The position numbers and the translations under genes are program-made. DNA of 64,000 bases from Paenibacillus sp. FSL R5-0345 (GTDB lineage: Bacteria > Bacillota > Bacilli > Paenibacillales > Paenibacillaceae), in NCBI RefSeq assembly GCF_000758585.1, contig NZ_CP009281.1, forward strand, positions 992,001 to 1,056,000, written 5' to 3'. Within the stretch, counting starts at the first letter, position 1. Every line of letters begins with the position of its first letter. Below are positions 26,575 through 35,784 of this stretch, one piece after another. The notes under the pieces were generated by a model. That model searched no databases. It had not been told where the DNA came from and saw only the letters and a list, made by a program, of their open reading frames with translations.

Positions 26575-28049
26575 GTGTATTTACGCCCCCATCTGTTAGG
26601 TTTATCAAGGCAGCTGGTATAACAGGGGGAACTGTTGCTGTAGGTGTCTCTCTTCCGCTGATCATCGGATTCTCCAGTGCGATGCTGAGTTCATCGAACA
26701 GTCTGCAGGGAGCCATTCTCTCAGCCATCCTATTCCCAGCCTTCTTGTTAGCCATACTTAGACCCAAAATGCTGGTTGCGTATACCTTGCTAATCTGGGC
26801 AGTTGCTCCAGAGCTACGCCGCATTGCTGACTGGTCAGAAGGAGTGTATCACTCTGTATCCTTGCTAAGTTTAGCCCCCTTGTTAACCGGTGTAACCTTG
26901 ATTATTCCGCTGCTGAAGGAGATTCACAATATTCAAAAAGCCTCCACGCGGATCATGTTACTGTTCGCAGTTGCACTGGGTTATGGAGCTTTAATCGGCT
27001 TGGCCAAGAATGGTATGGGCTCAGTTTATGACTTAGCAAATTATATTGTGCCACTGCTGCTATTGCCGTACTTTGCCGTCACAAAGTTCAAGCCGAGGGA
27101 TATCGATCGATTGCTTAAGGCTTTTTCCAATATTGCCGTCCTAGTTGCCATTTACGGGATTGTTCAGTATTTGACGGTGCCACCTTGGGATGTGTTCTGG
27201 ATGAAACATGCGGACATGATGTCCATCGGAAATCCATATCCATTGGAAATTCGAGTGTTCTCCACACTCAACTCACCGGGTCCGGCTGCAACATTCTTAG
27301 CATTTGCTTTAGTTCCAATGATACTGGAGAAAAAATGGCGGGGAACATTGCGCTGGATTGGTGTTCTGCTGGTTGTAATCTGCCTTCTGACTACCTTAGT
27401 ACGCGCGGCATGGCTGATACTTCTGGTGATGTTGCTCATGTACATTGGAACCTCTCCTTCTAAGGGAAAATGGAAAACCTTGATCCAATTAGTTTTTGTG
27501 GCTGCTGCGTTGTTCTGGGTAGTACCGAAATTGCCTGGTGCCGAAGGACTGGTGGCCCGGGTAGAGACACTTTCTTCTGTTCAGGAAGATCACTCTTATA
27601 ATGAACGACTAAGTTTATGGCAAAACATGCTGCCGATGGTCGCCGCCAATCCAGTAGGTCAGGGAATTGGTAGTGTAGGTCAAGGGACTAAGCTTGGTAA
27701 CGACGGTGAGCTTGGAGAGTATGGAATTATGGATAACGGAGTTATCGCCTTACTGCTAACCTTTGGTGTTCTGGGTGCTATTTTCTTCTTCGGAGCTTTA
27801 GGCGCAGTTGTCAAACAGATATTCGCTAGAGTAATCAGAAGGGACCAATTGCAGCCATACGCCCGACTTGCGTTAGCTACTTGGACCGGTGCGATAGTCA
27901 GTCTGGTGTCAGATAATGGGTTTCCCGGACTCAAGGGATACTTAATCTGGATGCTAATCGGTCTTGGCCTCAGCGCAAGGGAGATTACTCAGAGTAGAAG
28001 GAAGGGAACACCGTATGCAGCAGTTGAATGCAAAGTCTCTCCCCACTAG
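26571..28049 (+). CDS. O-antigen polymerase/ligase family membrane protein (Wzy-like) 2
   Basis: This 492-residue protein has about 12 membrane helices. The Wzy_C-like loop holds TLVRAAWLIL, HSYNERLSLWQNML, NPVGQGIGSVG and DNGVIALLLTFGVLG. The order of motifs is as in the first Wzy-like protein, but similarity is otherwise low, so this is not a recent duplication. It may polymerise the repeat unit, or transfer the polymer to an acceptor. An ATGA overlap couples it to the GT26 gene. The flippase gene starts within its last 35 bases. Confidence 0.85.
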   Translation: MSVFTPPSVRFIKAAGITGGTVAVGVSLPLIIGFSSAMLSSSNSLQGAILSAILFPAFLLAILRPKMLVAYTLLIWAVAPELRRIADWSEGVYHSVSLLSLAPLLTGVTLIIPLLKEIHNIQKASTRIMLLFAVALGYGALIGLAKNGMGSVYDLANYIVPLLLLPYFAVTKFKPRDIDRLLKAFSNIAVLVAIYGIVQYLTVPPWDVFWMKHADMMSIGNPYPLEIRVFSTLNSPGPAATFLAFALVPMILEKKWRGTLRWIGVLLVVICLLTTLVRAAWLILLVMLLMYIGTSPSKGKWKTLIQLVFVAAALFWVVPKLPGAEGLVARVETLSSVQEDHSYNERLSLWQNMLPMVAANPVGQGIGSVGQGTKLGNDGELGEYGIMDNGVIALLLTFGVLGAIFFFGALGAVVKQIFARVIRRDQLQPYARLALATWTGAIVSLVSDNGFPGLKGYLIWMLIGLGLSAREITQSRRKGTPYAAVECKVSPH

Positions 28050-29400
28050 AACAATCTGGTCATCCTTTAGAATGTTCACAAAGAGTAAGGACAACAGCTC
28101 GGCAGCCGTAAAAACTATGTTTGTCAGTGTCATGATCCTACTGATTAACATGTTAACGGGTGTACTGACCGCCCGTTATCTTGGGCCGACAGGGCGTGGG
28201 GAACAGACGGCAATGATTAACTGGTCACAGTTTCTGGCGTTTAGCATGAGCTTTGGGATTCCGTCAGCTCTGATCTATAACGCTAAGAAAAACCCGGATG
28301 ATGCCGGAGTGCTTTATCGTATGGCATTGCTGCTTGGTATCATTTTTGGGGTCATAGCGATGATTATTGGTATCGTGGTCTTGCCTTACTGGCTGAAATC
28401 CTTCAGTCCGGAGGTCGTGACCTTTGCTCAGTGGTCTATGATTCTGTGTCCGATTATAGTGATCTCTCAAATTAACAATGCAGCTTTTCAATTCAGAGGA
28501 GAATACAAGAGGTTTAATTGGATTCGCTATCTAGTCCCATTGCTTACACTGATAATGATTGGGATATTGATCGCGCTGGATCAGATGAATCCTTTTACAA
28601 CTGCAGTTGCCTATCTCCTTCCGGGAGCGCCACTGTTTATCGGAATGACGATTTCCTTGCTTCGCACCTATAAGGTGAAGATGAGAGGGGCCTTTCAGAA
28701 TTTAAAAAGATTATTCACTTACGGGCTGGGTTCTTACGGCAATGACTTGCTTGGTAATTTCTCTACCTATATCGATCAGATCGTAATTGCCGGTTTGTTA
28801 CGACCTGCTGATCTGGGGCTGTATGTAGTGGCTGTGAGTCTATCGCGAATGGTTAATTTTTTCTCAAGCTCGATTACGGTCGTGTTGTTTCCTAAGGCTT
28901 CTGAGCTGTCAAAAGAACAGGCAGTTGAGTTAACATTCAAAGCCTTCCGAATAAGTACGACCTTCACCATGTTTGGCGGAGTAGTCCTGATGCTCTTAGC
29001 CCCTTTAGTGATTCCGCTGATGTACGGCAAAGACTTCAATGCAGCATTAACCGTGTTTCGCTTGTTGCTCCTTGAAGTGACCATTAGCGGAGGGACGATC
29101 ATTCTGGCGCAGGCCTTTATGGCGCTAGGCAAGCCGAAAATTGTTTCGATGCTTCAAGGTTTCGGCTTACTCTTGGTTATCCCAATGTTGTTCCTGCTCA
29201 TCCCTAAATTTGGCTTACTCGGAGCAGGGATAGCGATGTTGTCATCATCAATCCTGCGATTCTTCTTCATTGTTCTCAATATAAAGTACACCTTAAAAGT
29301 TAAACTTCCACGGTTACTCATTACCCGGGAGGACATCCAGTGGATGAAGACGACGATGAATTCTTACATTCGCAAGAAACCGATGGATATGAATGGATAA
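28015..29400 (+). CDS. Oligosaccharide flippase (Wzx-like, MOP superfamily)
   Basis: This 461-residue protein has about 12-14 membrane helices. The opening VLTARYLGPTGRGEQTAMINW is typical of polysaccharide flippases, and a second RPADLGLYVVAVSLSRMVNF block starts the C-terminal half. It would move undecaprenyl-linked repeats across the membrane for polymerisation. The frame is open from 27964, but AGGAAGGGA fits ATG at 28015, inside the previous gene. The last codons are followed by the next GT2 gene after 26 bp. Confidence 0.9.
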   Translation: MQQLNAKSLPTRTIWSSFRMFTKSKDNSSAAVKTMFVSVMILLINMLTGVLTARYLGPTGRGEQTAMINWSQFLAFSMSFGIPSALIYNAKKNPDDAGVLYRMALLLGIIFGVIAMIIGIVVLPYWLKSFSPEVVTFAQWSMILCPIIVISQINNAAFQFRGEYKRFNWIRYLVPLLTLIMIGILIALDQMNPFTTAVAYLLPGAPLFIGMTISLLRTYKVKMRGAFQNLKRLFTYGLGSYGNDLLGNFSTYIDQIVIAGLLRPADLGLYVVAVSLSRMVNFFSSSITVVLFPKASELSKEQAVELTFKAFRISTTFTMFGGVVLMLLAPLVIPLMYGKDFNAALTVFRLLLLEVTISGGTIILAQAFMALGKPKIVSMLQGFGLLLVIPMLFLLIPKFGLLGAGIAMLSSSILRFFFIVLNIKYTLKVKLPRLLITREDIQWMKTTMNSYIRKKPMDMNG

Positions 29401-29426
29401 TGCGAAAGACAAAGGAGGAAACCTTC

Positions 29427-30284
29427 ATGGATTCAGTAAAAAGCGTGGTAGGCGGCCAAGGCGATTATCCAATATCGGCTGTCATTATCGCTCAGGATGA
29501 CGAAGTTCGAATATCTAAAGCCATACAATCCTGCAGGTTATTCGCCGACGAAGTGGTTGTGATTGACGGAGGCAGCAAGGACGGGACAGTACAGCTTTCC
29601 GAAAGCTTAAATTGTCGAGTATATGTCAACCCATGGCCCGGATATGCGAAACAGAGGGAGTTCGGAGTAGAACGCGCGGTTCATGATTGGGTCTTCCTTA
29701 TTGATACTGACGAAGTGGTGAGCGACGAGTTGGCCGCAAGTATTCTTGAACTGAAACCGGGGCTTATCGATCAATCGGTTGCCTATTCTATCTATCGGAT
29801 CGGCGACTTTATGGGCAGATGGCTGGATCGTGGCGAATATCTAGTGCGCCTTTACAACCGTAAAGCTTATGGCATTCGAAACAGCTTGGTGCACGAAATG
29901 CCCGAGGTTTCTGAAGAGCGAACTATACGTTTGACAGGAACGCTCTGGCATTATGGGTACCGCAGTATTAACGATCATGTGGCACGCTTCAATAAGTACA
30001 CTGACTTGGAAGCTGAAAGTGCGTATGCCAAGGGCAAACGATTTCGGGTCAGTCATCTGCTGGTAAGACCGCCAGCCCGGTTCCTGCAAAAGTATTTCTT
30101 ACACGGGTTGTTCAAGAAGGGAATGTCAGGTTTCGGTGTATCCGTATTCTGGGTCATGTATGAATTCATGGTCGGCTTCAAGCTTTACGAATTAATTAGA
30201 TCGGGAAAGCTGACTCAGCACAATGCGAAGAAGAGTCAGATTGAGAAGGAGAATAAAGGAGAGAGAAGCTATGCCGTACAGTGA
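29427..30284 (+). CDS. Glycosyltransferase family 2 (WaaE/KdtX-like)
   Basis: This 285-residue GT-A enzyme has SAVIIAQDDEVRI, VVVIDGGSKDGT, the metal-binding FLIDTDEVV and a long C-terminal helical part with HLLVRPPARF. This form resembles lipopolysaccharide-core glucosyltransferases of the WaaE type. The frame is open from 29340, overlapping the flippase gene. AAAGGAGG sits 9 nt before ATG at 29427, so I chose that. The sugar is unknown. The following GT4 gene starts within its last 14 bases. Confidence 0.88.
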   Translation: MDSVKSVVGGQGDYPISAVIIAQDDEVRISKAIQSCRLFADEVVVIDGGSKDGTVQLSESLNCRVYVNPWPGYAKQREFGVERAVHDWVFLIDTDEVVSDELAASILELKPGLIDQSVAYSIYRIGDFMGRWLDRGEYLVRLYNRKAYGIRNSLVHEMPEVSEERTIRLTGTLWHYGYRSINDHVARFNKYTDLEAESAYAKGKRFRVSHLLVRPPARFLQKYFLHGLFKKGMSGFGVSVFWVMYEFMVGFKLYELIRSGKLTQHNAKKSQIEKENKGERSYAVQ

Positions 30285-31458
30285 CGGATTGAACATTATG
30301 ACGACTGGTCTTAGCTGGCCGTCGCTACAGCCGGGTGGGCTTAACACGTATTTCAAATCCGTTTGCGAGCAACTCTCCTCACGTAATCGGGTGCATGCGT
30401 TGATTTGCAGTCAAGAAACGCCTGCTACACCCGAGGAATTGATTATTCACAATGCCGGAGATCCAAAGGATGGGATCTGGAAACGTAAGGATGCTTTCCA
30501 GCGTAAAGCGGCTGATCTGATGGGAGAGGGCAGTGGTCGTATAGATATTTTATACACTCACTTCGCTCCTTACGGTATTGGTCCAGCGCTGGAAGCAAAA
30601 AAACGTGGGATTCCTGTAGTGATGACTTTTCATGGTCCTTGGAATGAAGAAATGAAAATTGAAGGCCAAGGCATTAAGCACCGGGTCAAGACAACTATCG
30701 CCAAATCCATTGAACATAGAGCTTATAAGCTAGCGGATAAGTTCATCGTGCTTAGTGAGACGTTCCGCGATATTCTCCATAAGCTGTACGGAGTGCCTCT
30801 ACACAAAATTATAGTGATACCAGGAGCAGCTAATGTGGAACGTTTTATTCCCGCTACGAATCGATTGGCGATTCGCCGAAGCTTAAATTTACCTGAGGGA
30901 GCAACAACCGTGCTGACTGTCCGGCGGTTGGTCAATCGGATGGGACTACTCCAGCTGCTTGAAGCTTGGAAGCAAGTTGCGGAGCGTTTCCCGAATGCGA
31001 TGCTGCTGATTGGTGGCAAAGGGCCGCTGCGGGGGGAACTTGAAGAAAAGATCGCCGACTATGGCTTAAGCAACAAGGTAAGACTGCTAGGCTACATTCC
31101 CGATCATGAACTAGCCTCTTATTATCAGGCAGCGGACATGTTCGTGGTTCCCTCACAGGCATTGGAGGGCTTTGGTTTGATTACCGTTGAAGCCTTATCT
31201 TCAGGATTGCCAGTGATGGCTACACCGATTGGCGGCAATAAGGAAATCCTGCAAGGCTTCCGGCCGGAATTGCTATTTAAGAGTCCGAGTAGTGACCACA
31301 TGGCCGAAGGCATGATCCATATGCTTAGCAATCGAAAGCTGCTTCCGAGCCGGGATGAATGTAGAGAACATGTACTGGAGAGATATACCTGGGAGCATGT
31401 TACGGATCAAGTAGAATCCGTGTTCCTACAAGCCTTAGGAGAGGAGGTGACCACGTAA
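30271..31458 (+). CDS. Glycosyltransferase family 4 (group 1), 395 aa
   Basis: This GT-B retaining enzyme has an N-terminal acceptor domain with PGGLNTYFKSV and VVMTFHGPW. The C-terminal nucleotide-sugar domain has VLTVRRLVNRMG, LLIGGKGPLR, VRLLGYIPDHELASYYQAAD and the E-x7-E element in EGFGLITVEALSSG. AAAGGAGAGAG fits ATG at 30271; the 30223 extension is Arg-rich and overlaps the GT2 gene. The stop TAA overlaps the next ATG (TAATG). This is one of three GT4 enzymes in a row. Confidence 0.92.
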   Translation: MPYSDGLNIMTTGLSWPSLQPGGLNTYFKSVCEQLSSRNRVHALICSQETPATPEELIIHNAGDPKDGIWKRKDAFQRKAADLMGEGSGRIDILYTHFAPYGIGPALEAKKRGIPVVMTFHGPWNEEMKIEGQGIKHRVKTTIAKSIEHRAYKLADKFIVLSETFRDILHKLYGVPLHKIIVIPGAANVERFIPATNRLAIRRSLNLPEGATTVLTVRRLVNRMGLLQLLEAWKQVAERFPNAMLLIGGKGPLRGELEEKIADYGLSNKVRLLGYIPDHELASYYQAADMFVVPSQALEGFGLITVEALSSGLPVMATPIGGNKEILQGFRPELLFKSPSSDHMAEGMIHMLSNRKLLPSRDECREHVLERYTWEHVTDQVESVFLQALGEEVTT

Positions 31459-32597
31459 TGCTTAGAGTGGCCTATATAGATCACACTGCTAAATGGAGTG
31501 GTGGAGAAGTTGCCCTATTTAACATCCTTACCCATATTGGAGAACAGATTGATCCACTTGTAATCCTGGCCGAGGATGGTGCGCTGGCTGAACGGCTACG
31601 TGAAAAGGGAATGGATGTCCGTATTATTCCGCTAGATGAGAGCATCAGAAGTCGTGGTAGAAATGCAGTCAACTTGGGAGCACCTGCTGCAGCCTTCAAG
31701 CTGTTGGCTTACGGTCGTAAGCTTGCTCCGCTCTTAAAAGCGGAGAAGGTAGATTGCGTGCACACCAATTCTCTGAAATCTGCATTATACGGAGCCATCG
31801 CTGCTAAAATAGCGGGCGTTCCATTGATTTGGCACATCCGAGACCATATTGGAGCTCCTTATTTAAAGCCTGTTGTTGCTAAAGGAATTCGTTTACTGTC
31901 GCGCCTGCTCCCAAATGGAGTCATCGCGAATTCACATTCTACGCTGAATGCTTTGGAGCTGCCGCGTTCGAAGAAAACGCTGGTCGTATACTCCGCATTC
32001 GCTAAAGCGATTGGTAATGGGATCGGCATGCGGGATCAGAAGGAATTTAACGTATTGCTAGTTGGTCGATTGGCGCATTGGAAGGGCCAGCATATTGTGC
32101 TGGAAGCCGCAAAAAGCTTTAAGAACGAACCTCGCGTGAAGTTCTGGCTGGCCGGAGACGCTCTCTTTGGAGAAGAGGCTTATAAGCAGGAGTTGCTTCA
32201 AAAGATAAAAAACGACGAGCTTACTAATGTAAGCATGCTAGGGCATGTGGATGATATTCAAGGCCTTATGAATACCGCTGATTTACTGATTCATACTTCG
32301 GTAACTCCTGAGCCTTTTGGCCAAGTGATCGTTGAAGGAATGGCAGCAGGATTACCGGTTGTTGCCTCCAATGAAGGCGGGCCGGTAGAAATTGTAGTTC
32401 CAGGTGAGACAGGATTACTGATAGAGCCTGGAGACGCGGCGATACTGGCAGACTCCATTAAATGGATGCTGGATCACCCAGAAGAAAGACGGCGGATGGC
32501 GGACAATGGGATGAAACGAGTGAAAGAGCAGTTTGTTATCGAGAATACGGTCAAGGACATCGTTGACTACTATAAAGGTTTGTTGGCGAGCACCTGA
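31458..32597 (+). CDS. Glycosyltransferase family 4 (group 1), 379 aa
   Basis: This GT-B enzyme shows KWSGGEVALFNIL in the acceptor domain, VHTNSLKSALYG and PLIWHIRDHIGAPY. The donor domain has VLLVGRLAHWKGQHI and PEPFGQVIVEGMAAGLPVV with the E-x7-E pair. GAGGAGGTGA lies upstream of the ATG, which overlaps the previous stop. The donor sugar cannot be read from sequence. It belongs to the polysaccharide operon, and a 61-bp gap precedes the next gene. Confidence 0.92.
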   Translation: MLRVAYIDHTAKWSGGEVALFNILTHIGEQIDPLVILAEDGALAERLREKGMDVRIIPLDESIRSRGRNAVNLGAPAAAFKLLAYGRKLAPLLKAEKVDCVHTNSLKSALYGAIAAKIAGVPLIWHIRDHIGAPYLKPVVAKGIRLLSRLLPNGVIANSHSTLNALELPRSKKTLVVYSAFAKAIGNGIGMRDQKEFNVLLVGRLAHWKGQHIVLEAAKSFKNEPRVKFWLAGDALFGEEAYKQELLQKIKNDELTNVSMLGHVDDIQGLMNTADLLIHTSVTPEPFGQVIVEGMAAGLPVVASNEGGPVEIVVPGETGLLIEPGDAAILADSIKWMLDHPEERRRMADNGMKRVKEQFVIENTVKDIVDYYKGLLAST

Positions 32598-32658
32598 CAG
32601 ATGAGATGACACGGTAATTCTGAAGATGATGCTCCATAAAACTTTGAGGATGATTCAC

Positions 32659-33759
32659 ATGAAAATTGCGATAGCGCACGATTACTTAATCCAAATGGGC
32701 GGCGCGGAAAGAGTGGTGGAAGTCTTTCATCACATGTATCCCGAGGCTCCAATCTACACAACGGTTTTTAACGGAAGCCGCCTTACTGACAATCTCAAAG
32801 ATGCGGATATACGTGCCTCTTGGCTGCAAAAGATACCGGGGGTAAAGACCAATTTTAAAGGGGTGCTGCCACTTTACCCAATGGCCATCCGTGATTTGGA
32901 CTTTCGCGGTTTCGATATCGTCCTGAGTTCCAGCAGTGCTTTTATGAAAAGTATTCAAGTTCCTAAACATACGTTTCATCTTTGTTACTGCCATACGCCT
33001 ATGCGCTTTGCATGGGATTATGACACCTACATGGAACGTCAGTCGAATTCCGGGTTGTTCAAGAAAATGCTTAAGGTATACATGCAGCAGCTCAAATCGT
33101 GGGACCAGCGGACTTCTAAAAATGTGAATCAGTTCGTAGCCAATTCTTCAGTAGTGAAGACAAGGATTCAGAACTATTATCACCGGGATGCAGATGTCAT
33201 ATTTCCACCGATTAATACAGCCCGTTTCACAAGCTCTTCTAGCATTGGTGACTATTATTTAATAGTATCTCGACTTGTTTCCTACAAGCGGATTGATTTA
33301 GCTGTAGAGGCTTTTAACCGTAACGGTCTTAAGCTGTACATCGTAGGGGATGGACCAGATCGTAAACGTCTCGAAGGCATGGCTAAGGACAATGTATCGT
33401 TTTTAGGCCGGCTAGAGGATGAGCAAGTAACCGGAATGATGGCACAGTGTAGAGCATTTATTTTTCCGGGAGAAGAGGACTTTGGAATCACACCGCTGGA
33501 AGCGAACGCTGCGGGAAGACCGGTCATTGCTTATCAAGCAGGTGGTGCACTAGATACTATTATTCCTTATGTAAATGGTGTGTTCTTTCAGCATCAAGAA
33601 GTGGAGGATCTACTAAAGGCTATTTACGAGGTAGAGTCCTACGCTTGGGATATCGATCAAATTATGGAGCATGCACGTAAATTTGATGAGCAGGCGTTTA
33701 TGGTTAAGTTCAAGCAGTATGTTGAGCAGGCCTACGTCAATTTTCTAAAAGGAGGATGA
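32659..33759 (+). CDS. Glycosyltransferase family 4, WbaZ-like (possible mannosyltransferase)
   Basis: This 366-residue GT-B enzyme starts MKIAIAHDYLIQMGGAERV. It carries LCYCHTPMRFAWDY in the N-terminal domain, and VSRLVSYKRIDLAVEAF and GEEDFGITPLEANAAGRPV in the donor domain. The CHTPMRFAWD motif is typical of WbaZ-type enzymes, some of which are mannosyltransferases. That would fit the GDP-mannose gene manC downstream. The frame is open from 32626, but GAGGAT fits ATG at 32659. The Ugd gene follows after 4 bp. The sugar specificity is inferred. Confidence 0.9.
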   Translation: MKIAIAHDYLIQMGGAERVVEVFHHMYPEAPIYTTVFNGSRLTDNLKDADIRASWLQKIPGVKTNFKGVLPLYPMAIRDLDFRGFDIVLSSSSAFMKSIQVPKHTFHLCYCHTPMRFAWDYDTYMERQSNSGLFKKMLKVYMQQLKSWDQRTSKNVNQFVANSSVVKTRIQNYYHRDADVIFPPINTARFTSSSSIGDYYLIVSRLVSYKRIDLAVEAFNRNGLKLYIVGDGPDRKRLEGMAKDNVSFLGRLEDEQVTGMMAQCRAFIFPGEEDFGITPLEANAAGRPVIAYQAGGALDTIIPYVNGVFFQHQEVEDLLKAIYEVESYAWDIDQIMEHARKFDEQAFMVKFKQYVEQAYVNFLKGG

Positions 33760-33763
33760 TTGT

Positions 33764-35104
33764 ATGAAGCTGACAGTAATCGGTACTGGGTATGTGGGTC
33801 TTGTATCTGGCGTATGTTTTGCACTGGGCGGACATCATGTCATCTGTGTGGATAAGGACGAGGAAAAGATTAAGAAGCTGAAACGGATGGAATCACCCAT
33901 CTATGAGCCGGGAATTGAGGAACTGATTGAACTGAATCTTCGTGAGGAACGATTATCCTTTTCTGCGGATCTGCAGGATTCGGTACGTCGTTCAGATATT
34001 ATCATCCTTGCAGTAGGTACGCCATCGTTGCCTAATGGTGAAGCAGACTTAACCTACATTGAGAATGCAGCTGTTGAAATCGCTAAAGCGATGGAAGGGC
34101 ACAAAATTATAATGACAAAATCTACAGTTCCCGTAGGAACAAATGAGAAAATCTCCAACATACTTTCTAAATCTACCCATCATTCTTTTGATATCGTGTC
34201 TGCTCCCGAGTTTTTACGTGAAGGGTCAGCGATTCGCGATACCCTCCATCCCGATAGAATTGTCATTGGTCTCGATAATCCAGAGCTGGAACCAACTATG
34301 CGCGAGCTTCATAAGGGTTTCACAGTAAATGTATTTGTAACAGATATACGCAGTGCTGAAATGATCAAATATGCTTCGAATGCATTTTTGGCCACGAAGA
34401 TTTCCTTTATTAACGAGATCGCCAATATTTGCGAAAAAGTGGGAGCTGATGTAACCGAAGTAGCACAAGGAATGGGTATGGACCAAAGAATCGGGTCATC
34501 CTTCCTGCAGGCTGGCATCGGTTATGGAGGCTCCTGTTTCCCGAAAGACACTAATGCGCTCATTCAAATTGCGGGCAACGTCGATTACGAATTCAAATTA
34601 TTGAAATCTGTAGTCGAAGTGAACAAAGGACAACGGTTTATGATCATCTCCAAGCTGCATGAATCACTTGGCAGTCTGCGCAGTTCGACGATTGGGATCT
34701 GGGGGCTTGCTTTCAAGCCTAACACTGATGATGTCCGCGAAGCTCCCGCCAGAGAGATTGTTGAGGCGCTGGTGGCTGAAGGGGCTACGGTTAAACTGTA
34801 TGATCCAATCGCAGCTACAAATTTCAGGCAGCAATATGATCATCCGCAGCTTCGTTGGTGCAATCTGCCAGAGGAAGCGGCTGAGGGCAGCGATGCCGTA
34901 TGCCTGCTTACCGATTGGAGCCTACTCAAGGACATTGATCTGCATCAGCTGGCGAAAAGCATGCGTAATGGGGTGCTGATCGATGGACGCAATGTGTATT
35001 CCAAGGAGCAAATCGAGGGTACCGGCCTCGTTTATCATTCTGTCGGCCGCCCGCAGATGGGTGGATTGAGCGGTTATTCTGCTAGTGTGGCTGGAGCGGT
35101 TTAA
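33764..35104 (+). CDS. ugd: UDP-glucose 6-dehydrogenase
   Basis: This 446-residue enzyme oxidises UDP-glucose twice to UDP-glucuronate. The Rossmann motif GTGYVGLVSG is at residues 7-16, and KSTVPVGT and APEFLREGSA follow. The catalytic Cys258 sits in YGGSCFPKDT. The C-terminal domain contains GLAFKPNTDDVREAP. AAAGGAGG precedes the ATG. With galU in the same operon it provides glucuronate for an acidic polysaccharide. It is the last gene before a 680-bp gap. Tyrosine-kinase control, known for such enzymes in other species, is possible here. Confidence 0.96.
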   Translation: MKLTVIGTGYVGLVSGVCFALGGHHVICVDKDEEKIKKLKRMESPIYEPGIEELIELNLREERLSFSADLQDSVRRSDIIILAVGTPSLPNGEADLTYIENAAVEIAKAMEGHKIIMTKSTVPVGTNEKISNILSKSTHHSFDIVSAPEFLREGSAIRDTLHPDRIVIGLDNPELEPTMRELHKGFTVNVFVTDIRSAEMIKYASNAFLATKISFINEIANICEKVGADVTEVAQGMGMDQRIGSSFLQAGIGYGGSCFPKDTNALIQIAGNVDYEFKLLKSVVEVNKGQRFMIISKLHESLGSLRSSTIGIWGLAFKPNTDDVREAPAREIVEALVAEGATVKLYDPIAATNFRQQYDHPQLRWCNLPEEAAEGSDAVCLLTDWSLLKDIDLHQLAKSMRNGVLIDGRNVYSKEQIEGTGLVYHSVGRPQMGGLSGYSASVAGAV

Positions 35105-35163
35105 TCTATATATATTGAACTTGAGATTTTTGTGTTAAGTGTCAGTCGCAACTGCGGTGAATG

Positions 35164-35280
35164 TTTGGACTTCCAGCCGCTGTTGTCTGCAGATTTCCTG
35201 ATTCTAACCGCTAATAGCGGTAGAAATCCGCAGACAAAGGCGGACGCTATCGCTCTTACAGTTCCCAAATTCCCCTCCGT
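35164..35280 (+). repeat. Structured intergenic repeat, copy A
   Basis: Copy A contains TTGTCTGCAGATTTC, which pairs with GAAATCCGCAGACAA around an inner hairpin ACCGCTAATAGCGGT. It ends with ACAGTTCCCAAATTCCC. The reverse-orientation copy B keeps the same fold with different stem bases. Confidence 0.7.
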
Positions 35281-35498
35281 CACTCCATTCCTTTATCTTA
35301 AGTTTCTAAGCAATTTATAAAGTTAGGTACTCTGATTGTTTATCGCAGTAGCAGATAACCTTGTTGTAGTAGTACTTGCGTTGGCTGCTGCCTCCATAGG
35401 AGCAGAAGCAAATCTTTAGAAAAACGTGCTGCCTTCCGGCTGGTACAGCCCGGTGCAGTACGGTTCAAGCATTTAGAGGAAGTTGGTTAGGTAAAGAA

Positions 35499-35652
35499 CG
35501 GAAAGGGAATTTGGAACTGTAGAAACGGAGTGTTCGCCCGAAAGATTTCCGTAGGAAAGCTAGCTTCGAAAGCATATGCTATCCTCGGATTTCTACCGCT
35601 GGCGGCGGTTCAAATCAGGAAATCTGAGGATAACAGCGATCGGAAGTCCAAA
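35499..35652 (-). repeat. Structured intergenic repeat, copy B (inverted)
   Basis: Read on the minus strand, it gives TTATCCTCAGATTTC pairing with GAAATCCGAGGATAG around ACCGCCGCCAGCGGT. ACAGTTCCAAATTCCC then follows a longer spacer than in copy A. Stem bases differ from copy A on both sides and still pair. Confidence 0.7.
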
Positions 35653-35784
35653 ATCCCTTGGAGTGGTTCATACCTAATAAATTTTTAAAAAATGCATCCG
35701 CTCGAACTAAGGCTAAGCGGAAGCTATACGTTTTGATAACAATTTAATTATGCTCATTTCCATATATTAAGGAGGGTTCATTCT

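Larger units (their letters stand above)
35105..35784. other. 680-bp gap without a convincing gene, holding an inverted repeat pair
   Basis: The gap separates ugd from manC. It carries two structured repeat copies (35164-35280 and 35499-35652) in opposite orientation. A roughly 215-bp spacer between them has a hairpin around CCGGCTG-GTA-CAGCCCGG near 35437. No strong terminator follows ugd directly. The only open frame worth noting encodes about 27 hydrophobic residues from a TTG near 35337, with weak support. Confidence 0.6.

Noticed and set aside
20425..35104. Possible transferred island covering the EPS cluster
   Set aside because: No integrase, tRNA, direct repeat or sharp base-composition change is seen at the borders, and codon use looks like the neighbours.
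35337..35420. Open frame for about 27 hydrophobic residues (TTG start) in the ugd-manC gap
   Set aside because: It is short, starts with TTG, has a weak ribosome-binding site, and there is no evidence of conservation. It could be a gene remnant.
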